Of a DNA stretch of 64,000 nucleotides, positions 56,507-64,000 are shown piece by piece (the first letter of the stretch is position 1; each line of letters begins with the position of its first letter). The notes beneath the pieces are model-generated. The model did no database searches. It worked only from the letters and a program-made list of their open reading frames with translations, and was not told the DNA's origin. Position numbers and translations under genes: made by a program. Source of the stretch: Paracentrotus lividus (Eukaryota > Echinodermata > Echinoidea > Camarodonta > Echinidae); assembly GCA_940671915.1 (NCBI GenBank), contig CALNVZ010003433.1:30258579-30322578 (forward strand), given 5' to 3'.

Positions 56507-56684
56507 GATTATGGTGGTAAATATAAATACATTCGAATCCCGATGGTACCCTCTACCCCATTTTCTTTGCTCATTTTCATATTATATTTTTCTGGTCAGC
56601 TTCCTCATTATTCATAATAATATATATTATACTTTCGGATTAGAAGTTCGGTGCTCTCTGATAGCGACGAATCTCTCTCAGTGC

Positions 56685-56738
56685 AATAATATATAATATA
56701 TAATATAATATAATATATATATATATATGTATAATATA

Positions 56739-56784
<46 letters not shown>

Positions 56785-57145
56785 ATTATCTTCCTATTCG
56801 TCCTTAGCGAATTTCTTTGTTTCCTCCTTTTATATCTCCCCAACTAACCTATCCCTACCCTGATAAGAATGTGGCGTTAAGGGAATTTTTCGCGCTATAG
56901 AAAGTCGCTAAGGGGGTGCTGACTGAATAAAGCTATTCTTCTCAGTTCCCCTTAAGCCCGTTTTAGTAGAATATACATATATATATCATATAATAATATA
57001 CTATATACATATACATAACATATACATATACATATACATATACAATTACATATGTAAATATACATATATACATATACATAATATATTTACATATATATAT
57101 AATAATATACTATACATATATAATAATATATATATATATAAATAT
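56685..57145 (+). repeat. (AT)n and (ATAC)n arrays around a unique core
   Basis: AT arrays at 56685-56783 and 56975-57145 (the latter with ATACAT units) flank about 190 bp of unique sequence. Confidence 0.95.
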
Positions 57146-57185
57146 ATAAACATGTATTATATTTAACGTCACTATTGTTGCTCTC

Positions 57186-57362
57186 ATCTAATATAATATA
57201 ATATATAAAACATAATTTGTGTGTGTGTGTCGTGTGTGTGGCGTGTGTTATGAGACAGAGAGAGAGAGAGGGTATAGCAGCGTTGGTATTCGAAAATGTG
57301 TTCTGTTGTTGTAATAAGAGAAAATAAGAAAGAAGAAAGAGAAGAGAGAGGGGGGGGGGTGA
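57186..57362 (+). repeat. (TG)n, (GA)n and (GA)n - poly(G)
   Basis: A short TG array (57220-57245), a GA array (57254-57270), and AGAAAGAAGA-type repeats ending in a G-run (57330-57358). Confidence 0.92.
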
Positions 57363-57399
57363 AGAGTGTGCAAATGCGGCATCTCATTTATACCACTTA

Positions 57400-57790
57400 A
57401 ATTATCACTAATACTCATTTAATCTGAATCAGTTTTCTTCGTCCGAAGGAAAAAAACGAATGTTTTAGCAAATTTCCGAATACCTCTTTCCTTCGATAGA
57501 GTGAACTTCGTAAATCTCATTTCAGCACTTTCATAAAACGAACACTGAAGAGGAAAATGAAGAAAAACGATGAGTACTTGAGCAATATATTGATTGCACC
57601 TCATAAGCCACCACCAATAAAGACCGGCGAGTGGATAAATTCGGCTATTTGATACCATCTCGCTGATCCCCTTCCCCGACCCTCCGGGAGAGCGAGCACC
57701 AGCGACCGCTCTGTCCATCTGTATGAAATAAAACATGCACAGAAATAACCTGACGTATATGCGTCGGCCTTTAAAAAAGTAAACATGATT
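57400..57790. other. unique DNA, no gene identified
   Basis: 57590-57725 is GC-richer and open in two minus frames (105 and 61 aa). I do not recognise either product, and there is no splice or domain support. Confidence 0.35.
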
Positions 57791-57844
57791 GTAAAGTAAT
57801 AGAGAAGAAGATAAAAGACAACGACGAGTAGAGAGAATAGATAG

Positions 57845-57939
57845 AAGGCAAAGAGAGAGAAGAGAGAGGGGGGGGCCTGAAGGGCAGTGAATAAAGAGAG
57901 AGAGAGAGGACAGAGAATAGTGAGGGAAAAAAGCTAGAG

Positions 57940-57978
<39 letters not shown>

Positions 57979-57980
57979 GG
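57845..57980 (+). repeat. (GA)n - poly(G) arrays
   Basis: Two GA-then-G units (57857-57877; 57938-57981) with another GA run between them. Confidence 0.95.
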
Positions 57981-58073
57981 GAAGATCACACAATTTAAAA
58001 AGGAAAGGGAGACAGAAATATGAAAGATAAGTGGGAAAGAGACAACGGTAATTATAGGGATTGTGACAAACAA

Positions 58074-58434
58074 ATAGAGAAAAAAAATCGTTTTGTTTTG
58101 GGTACATATAGGATAAATTTGATTTGATATCCGCCATCCAATTGACTTTTTTTTCAGGTCCGTTTAATTGATATGATGTGCATTCGGTTAATTTGTTTTT
58201 GTAAATGATTATATTATTGATAACAATCACAATAGGGAGTATAACGAAGAAATAGAAAGAAAATCGTTGTGTTTTTGGTTATAGGATAAATATGATTTTG
58301 ATAATTGTATGCCATCCAATTGAAATGCTTCGCGTCAGTGTAGTTCATACAATGTCATAATTTCAGCATCTAGTTCAATATAATTTGTGAAATTTTTCTA
58401 AATTGCATAATGATTATATCATTGGTAACAATCA
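58074..58434 (+). repeat. diverged tandem duplication, ~185-bp unit
   Basis: Unit 1 (about 58074-58232) and unit 2 (about 58250-58434) share ordered blocks: AAAAAATCGTTTTG versus AGAAAATCGTTGTG, TATAGGATAAATTTGATTT versus TATAGGATAAATATGATTT, GCCATCCAATTGA, and ATGATTATATTATTGATAAC versus ATGATTATATCATTGGTAAC. Confidence 0.8.
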
Positions 58435-58521
58435 TTCAAGATTCAAGATTCAAGATTACTTTATTGATTTTCTTTCATGTTTTCAAAAGTTAACAAAATA
58501 AATAATCAAATTAACAACATC
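58434..58521 (+). repeat. (ATTCAAG)n run next to a gap; possible retroposon end
   Basis: Three ATTCAAG-type units are followed by ATTACTTTATTGATTTTCTT. Short terminal tandem repeats of this kind are common at 3' ends of some LINE and SINE families, here pointing left. The body, if any, would lie in the gap. Confidence 0.35.
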
Positions 58522-59061
58522 NNNNNNNNNNNNNNNNNNNNNNNNNNNNNNNNNNNNNNNNNNNNNNNNNNNNNNNNNNNNNNNNNNNNNNNNNNNNNNN
58601 NNNNNNNNNNNNNNNNNNNNNNNNNNNNNNNNNNNNNNNNNNNNNNNNNNNNNNNNNNNNNNNNNNNNNNNNNNNNNNNNNNNNNNNNNNNNNNNNNNNN
58701 NNNNNNNNNNNNNNNNNNNNNNNNNNNNNNNNNNNNNNNNNNNNNNNNNNNNNNNNNNNNNNNNNNNNNNNNNNNNNNNNNNNNNNNNNNNNNNNNNNNN
58801 NNNNNNNNNNNNNNNNNNNNNNNNNNNNNNNNNNNNNNNNNNNNNNNNNNNNNNNNNNNNNNNNNNNNNNNNNNNNNNNNNNNNNNNNNNNNNNNNNNNN
58901 NNNNNNNNNNNNNNNNNNNNNNNNNNNNNNNNNNNNNNNNNNNNNNNNNNNNNNNNNNNNNNNNNNNNNNNNNNNNNNNNNNNNNNNNNNNNNNNNNNNN
59001 NNNNNNNNNNNNNNNNNNNNNNNNNNNNNNNNNNNNNNNNNNNNNNNNNNNNNNNNNNNNN
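58522..59061. other. assembly gap, 540 N
   Basis: Undetermined bases. Confidence 0.99.
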
Positions 59062-60100
59062 GTTTGTGTTTTAATAAAATGATGCTTCTTATCTCACGCA
59101 TGTCTCTGGGTAGAAATTCCAAAATTTAGGGGCAGTAAATATAAAAGTGTTTTGTGTGAGCACTGTACGCGTTCTTGGTAATGGTAATCATGACAATAGA
59201 TGAGTTTTTATAGATATGCAAAACAGCAATATGGTTCTGATAATGTTACGTATTTTAGTGTAATCATATCTAATTTTAGACTTTCATTCGCAAATTCCAT
59301 AGAATAACGAGTTATTATAGCCTTCGGATCTAACGTTAGGATGCAATTTTTTAAAATTTCTTGTCTGTTAGCAGTTCTCATAAGTTGTATCCCTCAATAC
59401 AGTCTCTAGGACACTTAGCATGCTTGGTGGGATAAATGATTATGGTATTATCTTGAATCTTTACCAATCCAACCGCAAAGTATTTGATGGAATTCAGCTC
59501 AGACGGTTCATTAATATTATACAAATAACGCAGCAAATCAAGCGATTTATATTTTCTTATTAAGAAATTCATGAGACGTTCAATATCCCTACAAATACAA
59601 CTAACAAAACATGAAATAGTGCCTCTTTTTACACTTAGCTGCATAATTCGTACACTCTTTAAAATTGAGTAAAACTTCGGAGATTTGTTCTCGCTTAAAC
59701 GTTGTTAACAAAGGGCATTAACTCCGACGATGAAAAGAGTGAGATAAAAAAAGAATAGATTAAAATATTCAAAAAAAAGAGGAGAGAGCGAGAGGGTGAA
59801 AGACTGATAGGAAAAGGAACATTAGCTCATTTTTGCCCCCTGCTATTGCGGGTAATACATCTTACTGTCTGCATAGCGCTTGGATATTGCGCGGAAACAG
59901 TGAATAGGAAAGGGAGAAAAAAAAGAGAGTGGAATATTTTAGCAGGGACTCGGGAAAGAGGCCATTTTTACGATCGATAATATGGATTTTCTAATTCCGC
60001 ACACTCAACTTGAAAGGGGAAAGGAAGAGGGATAGGGAGAGGAGAGGAAGGAGCTTAAAAGAAAGAATAGAAAGAGAGCTTTCCTCAGGGATATCTTTTA
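59062..60100. other. unique DNA, no gene seen
   Basis: 59062-59660 might belong to a repeat partly hidden in the gap. A minus frame (59378-59644, 88 aa) contains no reverse-transcriptase or other motif I recognise. GA-type A-rich DNA at 59770-59800. Confidence 0.45.
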
Positions 60101-60104
60101 CTTC

Positions 60105-60440
60105 TTCTCGTTTCTCACCTTCTCTTTCTCTCACTTCTCTCTGAGTTTTTGTTTTTGCTCCTGCGCTGCTCTGCGGCAAGCAGTCGGCGGCGATCGTCGG
60201 TTTGTTGGCAGAGCGCGCGCTTTAGAGATTGAGGGAGTTGTGTGGCGGTATGTGTTAATGCATTCAGCGGCACGACTGCTCCATTGATCGCCGGAGCTTC
60301 CCGTGCATTCCTCTGCTCCGGTCCCGCTTCTTATAGAGCAAAAAACGGCCTTCTGGGTGACTAAGTAGTCTGTCTTCCCCCTCTCGACAAACTCTCCATC
60401 CGACCCCACCCCCTCCTCCGTGCAGAGTAACCCCACCCTC
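60105..60440. other. GC-rich, CpG-bearing island
   Basis: It contains GCAGTCGGCGGCGATCGTCG, GAGCGCGCGC and a TTATAGAG word. The minus frame (60131-60442, 103 aa) is unrecognised and Ser/Thr/Arg-rich. A promoter/5'-UTR island or an exon are both possible. No downstream gene is identifiable. Confidence 0.35.
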
Positions 60441-61177
60441 ACTTTCTAGCCATTTAGTACCTTTCATTTTGATATTTCCTAAAAAGTCGTACACTTTTTG
60501 TATCCCCACCAAATATACTTTTTTTCAGCAACTAATTCCTCTTACCATTTTTTTTTTTTTTTAAACTTTCAGACTTTCCTTTCCCTTATCCTATTGAACC
60601 AAAAAACGACAATCTACATTTGTTCCCCTTCGGCATTCATTTGCATATAGCCCCTTTTTTAAAACTTATTTTTCATTTTTAAAGAATAAACGGATTTATT
60701 ATCATTTAATCCAGATTAACCATATTCTGACTGCACGAATCCAAGAATGTTACTGTAACCCACATTCTATATTGTAGAGAGTGGGTTACATTCTGGAGCG
60801 CCCCACAAAAAGTAGAACCCGGAAGGTCAGTCATCTTTTAGGTGAAAAAAAAAAAACACCCAAAGAAACAAACAAATAAAAAGCACATTGTTATTTTAAA
60901 TTCAAGGTTTTCTCTTTCTTTCTTCTCAAAACCAATACGAAAAAGCCACGCATAGATGAGCAAAAAGAGATAAGCAAAAAATTAACTGTCAACATTTTAA
61001 TAAGCTTGCAAGATGTAACAGCCGTGTCTGAGAAATGGAGGCTTCATTAACATTTCTTTTATGTTCTTTGTTAACTTTTATTTCAACAAATACCTTAGTG
61101 ATCGTGAACCGCTACTTGCAAACATCCAGTGTGGTTCTCTAACTTTGATCTGATCTCCGCAATTAAATTTTTACATT

Positions 61178-61180
<3 letters not shown>
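60441..61180. other. AT-rich DNA, no gene seen
   Basis: T-run at about 60549-60562 and A-run at about 60846-60856. A small inverted repeat (GTAACCCAC...GTGGGTTAC) lies at about 60756-60790. Nothing else. Confidence 0.55.

Positions 61181-61239
<59 letters not shown>
61181..61239 (+). repeat. (GA)n microsatellite
   Basis: About 29 uninterrupted GA units. No G-run follows. Confidence 0.98.
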
Positions 61240-61241
<2 letters not shown>

Positions 61242-62694
61242 AAATGTTGAAGTTCAGCAACCCCACTCAACGCGCGCTCCTAAAACTTTTCCCCGCCATG
61301 ATTGGCATTCGTATGTAAATTGCATGTAAATGACAGTATCAGGGCGTACAGGTGCAGCTCTCACCGTGCGTCGCACTGGGAATAACCTAGCTTTATTTCA
61401 TCTCTCTTTATTTTTTTTCGCGCGGAAAGTGAATTATTAAAACCGTCTGAAAAGTGTCGTCTACGGTAGATGTAGACATCGCGATATTGGATGATGATCT
61501 TTTAAGCTTCCACCTTTTTCGAGGCTATTTTCCTCAAGACGGCGAATTATGGGCAGTAATGGTCCTAACTCGTGCACCAAGATTGCTCCCTCTGTCGGCT
61601 AGATTTGAATGAAAACGACTTAATTTGCCTTGTTCATAAAGGAGTGAAGAAACTTTCACACGAAATTGAGTATTAAAACACTTGAATTTGAAAAAATTAA
61701 AATTTAAATTGAATTGACTTGAACATTTCCATCCTATACTCATCCATAATGTAAATTATTATTTACCACAATATAACTGACCGTATTTTCAATAACCTTT
61801 TTTTTTGCAAAAACAGACGTTTATAGGCTAGGCCTGCTCATTCATTACTTGTTTTTATCAAATTGGCTTTTTCATAGCGACTTTGTTACCTTGTGTTAGT
61901 AAATGATAAAATCAAACTTGCTTATGTTTATATAGATTCTAGGGTATAAAGTGAAATACTTTGTATGATTCCATTATTTTGTTGTAATGCAATTACAAAT
62001 TGTGACCTCCAAAAAACCATAACAATATCTTTTGTCGTTATACATTGACTACTTTTAATGCCCATCATAGGCAATATTGCTTACTATTCCATATAATGTA
62101 TATAATATGTATATATTTTTTATAGCGACTTTCACTGAAAGATGACATTTATTTTTTTCATTAAGCTCTACATGATGCAATACCTCTACTTGGCGTGTGC
62201 GTCGCTTTATTTCATTTGCTGCAATTAACAGTAATAATATATTATTGTTGTTGCGACCGACGGAAAAAAAAAATGGTAACAATAACCTTACTTATCAGAG
62301 AGCGGCTCGACGGCTCGTCGATGCCTAAACTTGAAATTTAAACGCTTATTACGTCGAGTTTATGTTATTTGCCAGGAACAAATTGCCGCTGTCACCTCTC
62401 AAAAAACGATGACAATAATATTGCTTTTGCTCTTTGGCAAAATATATGAAACATATCATCATTGGCCATTTAGAGATGGAAGACAGGTAGAAATGAGGGC
62501 GCTTGTTTCTTTGGCGTTTCCGGTATAATTTCCTTTCGTCGGGATTGAAGATTATTGGGATGGAGGGTGTATAGTCTTGAAATGAAGACATGATTACGTG
62601 AATTTTCTGCCTTTAACGTAAAACATCAGTAATGTTACACACTTAAAATCTTGTAAGATATGAAATGCATTCTGGCTCTTTACGGTTTTCCATT
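61240..62694. other. unique DNA, no gene seen
   Basis: 61260-61600 is complex and carries ATGTAAATTGCATGTAAATG (paired octamer/POU-like words) and CAGGTG E-boxes, so regulatory function is possible. Remaining frames (65-80 aa) are unrecognised. Confidence 0.4.
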
Positions 62695-62740
62695 CCCTCT
62701 CTCGCCCCCTTTCTCTCTCTCGCTCTCCCTCTCCGACCTT
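62695..62740 (-). repeat. C-rich / (CT)n array
   Basis: CCCCC followed by CT repeats, that is GA then G on the minus strand. A further CT run at 62923-62970 begins exactly at the end of the next MITE. Confidence 0.85.
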
Positions 62741-62768
62741 TTATTTATTTATTTTTGAAATTTCTTTC

Positions 62769-62923
62769 CAGATGCAGATCCAGGCGGGGCGCGGGGTCGT
62801 GCCCCTATAAATTAAAAACCGCTCAATGACACAATGTTAAAGTAAAAACAAAATTCTGAAGGGCCTCCATTTGCCCCTCACCCCTTTACCTAGCCCTATG
62901 TTCAAATCCTTAATCCGCCACTG
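62769..62923 (+). mobile_element. CAGTGGCGGAT-family MITE, copy 3 (155 bp)
   Basis: The left end CAGATGCAGATCCAGGCGGG is a slightly eroded form of the family end. The right end TTCAAATCCTTAATCCGCCA, then CTG, is intact. Internal ATAAATTAAAAACCG and TCAATGACAC blocks align with copies 1 and 2. The (CT)n array starts directly at the right end. Confidence 0.85.
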
Positions 62924-63171
62924 CTCTCTCTCTCTCTCTCTCTGTCTATCTCTGTCCCCTCTCTCTCGATTACTCCCAAAAAGAGTAAGTTTCCATTATT
63001 TTGCCTGGGGAATTATAAGACTATGACTATAAAAATCATAATGATAGATACAAATAAATTGCACCAAAATCACTGCTAAGAATGTTGTGTGAAAATATTT
63101 TTGACATGTACTTTGTTTGTTAGAATTAAAACAAGAGGGGGGGGTTCATTATTTTTTTACTCACTGTCAAA

Positions 63172-63206
63172 ACAAACAAACAAACAAACAAAACAAAACA
63201 AAACGA
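63172..63206 (+). repeat. (CAAA)n / (CAAAA)n microsatellite
   Basis: Tetra- then pentanucleotide units. Confidence 0.9.
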
Positions 63207-63209
63207 CAA

Positions 63210-64000
63210 CAAATCAAATACAAAAAATTATGCGTTTTTAACCCAATGTAGGGTATACTTCTAATTAAATAAATGAATAAATACATTAATAAAACTTTGT
63301 TTTTAGAGAGCAGTATTTGGAAGGTAATGTTCATTCGAGTGTCTTGAAATGACAGACTACATACAACCCTGCGTAAACTATCGGTAGTTATTATCAGTTA
63401 ATTCAAGCGCACAAACCCTCATAATGCGAGCAACTTCGAACTGCCCTCAAAACAATAATATCTTGCTATTCAATTCCAACAAACAATAAGCCCCTGCTTC
63501 CAAGACCAAATATTATAAGCATTCCATATTTCGCTTCGATTTGCACGACAATGCACTCGCTCGCGCATGCTCTAATATGCATACAAGGCTAACACGTGGG
63601 ACCATTGTTACTTACTCTCACACTATTCAACCCGTTTAATTCGCCCATTTTTGTCTCCCTTCCGACGAAATAGATATCGTTTACGTCCTCTCGACCTCCA
63701 ATTTTTTTTTTTCTAGCTTTAGAATTTTATTTATTTTCTCATTTTCCTTTCATGTTGGCGGGGAAATGATTTGAGATTGAGAGGTTAAATGGGGGAAAAA
63801 CTTTAATGAGTTTTTATCTTTCCTCTGCATGTTAAGATAAAAAATATAAAACGTTAAAAAAATATATGATAAAGAGTTAAGGGGGGGGGTTGATGTATGG
63901 GTGTTTCGGTTTGTATTGAGGGTTCGCTTATAAAAGTGGAAAAAAAAACAAACCAATAAAGCTTTCTCGCTTATTGATAATTTTAGGAGGAAAGGAAAAT
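63210..64000. other. unique DNA to window end, no gene seen
   Basis: 63390-63700 is complex and repeat-free, with several ACAAT/ATTGT words (AACAATAATATC, AACAAACAATAAG, CCATTGTTAC) and TAATATGCATAC. That would fit Sox and POU sites if it is regulatory. 63710-64000 is A/T-rich with a G-run at about 63880-63888. Confidence 0.4.

Noticed and set aside
58477..59122. About 200-aa frames crossing the second N gap
   Set aside because: Undetermined residues make up nearly the whole length.
59378..59644. Possible LINE protein fragment
   Set aside because: The 88-aa minus frame has no reverse-transcriptase or endonuclease motif, and proximity to a retroposon-like end is not enough.

Overview
The window looks like non-coding DNA (intergenic or intronic) from a large, AT-rich animal genome. 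Long open frames are absent. Simple repeats are very dense: (GA)n, (GAT)n, (CTT)n, (AT)n, poly(A/T) and G-runs. There are many short terminal-inverted-repeat (TIR) elements, two assembly gaps, and no bacterial gene organisation. The mix of palindromic MITEs, tRNA-like modules and compound (GA)n-Gn arrays suggests a marine invertebrate, possibly a sea urchin or another echinoderm. That placement is inference from general appearance, not from a diagnostic gene.

No complete host gene can be supported. The only protein-coding sequence I recognise is the DNA-binding half of a Tc1-like transposase (52365-52712, minus). It lies inside a 608-bp element with 70-bp near-perfect TIRs and TA target duplications, and the catalytic domain is absent. 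Weak exon candidates are at 10676-10760 and 28800-28985.

Layout. 1-5.5 kb: AT-rich unique DNA and microsatellites. 5.5-6.1 kb: first copy of a 318-bp TA-flanked MITE (second copy at 29.5 kb) next to an old dispersed repeat (second copy at 20.7 kb). 7.5-8.8 kb: a degenerate minisatellite and a nested MITE cluster. 14.5-15.5 kb: a 1-kb foldback element. 17.5-18.3 kb: a 768-bp TIR element. 18.4-22.2 kb: unique DNA with one 15-bp motif repeated three times. 22.4, 39.3 and 62.8 kb: three copies of a 134-155 bp MITE. 24.2 kb: a 182-bp near-perfect palindrome. 25.1-26.1 kb: a G-run-ended TIR element and a (CTT)n array. 30.7-31.3 kb: a compact hairpin and a compound AT-rich array. 32.6-33.2 kb: a foldback carrying a B-box in each arm, abutting a MITE packed with short palindromes. 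36.4 kb: assembly gap. 37.9-38.5 kb: (GAT/GGT)n array. 38.95 kb: a tRNA-like gene. 42.8-43.4 kb: two adjacent MITEs. 45.0-45.6 kb: a TIR element with two outward-facing tRNA-like modules. 47.6-48.1 kb: a TIR element filled with a minisatellite. 50-53.5 kb: inverted repeat, GAT arrays and the Tc1 derivative. 56.4-59.1 kb: AT and GA arrays, a diverged tandem duplication and a second gap. 60.1-64 kb: a GC-richer island, microsatellites and unique DNA.

Two themes link the parts. Several different elements end in the same motif (ACACT-N-TAAAAA beside TA), which suggests mobilisation by one absent transposase. Two unrelated foldback elements carry RNA polymerase III-type B-boxes in mirror-image arms facing outward. 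Unique GC-richer blocks between the repeats could be cis-regulatory DNA, but that needs cross-species alignment.
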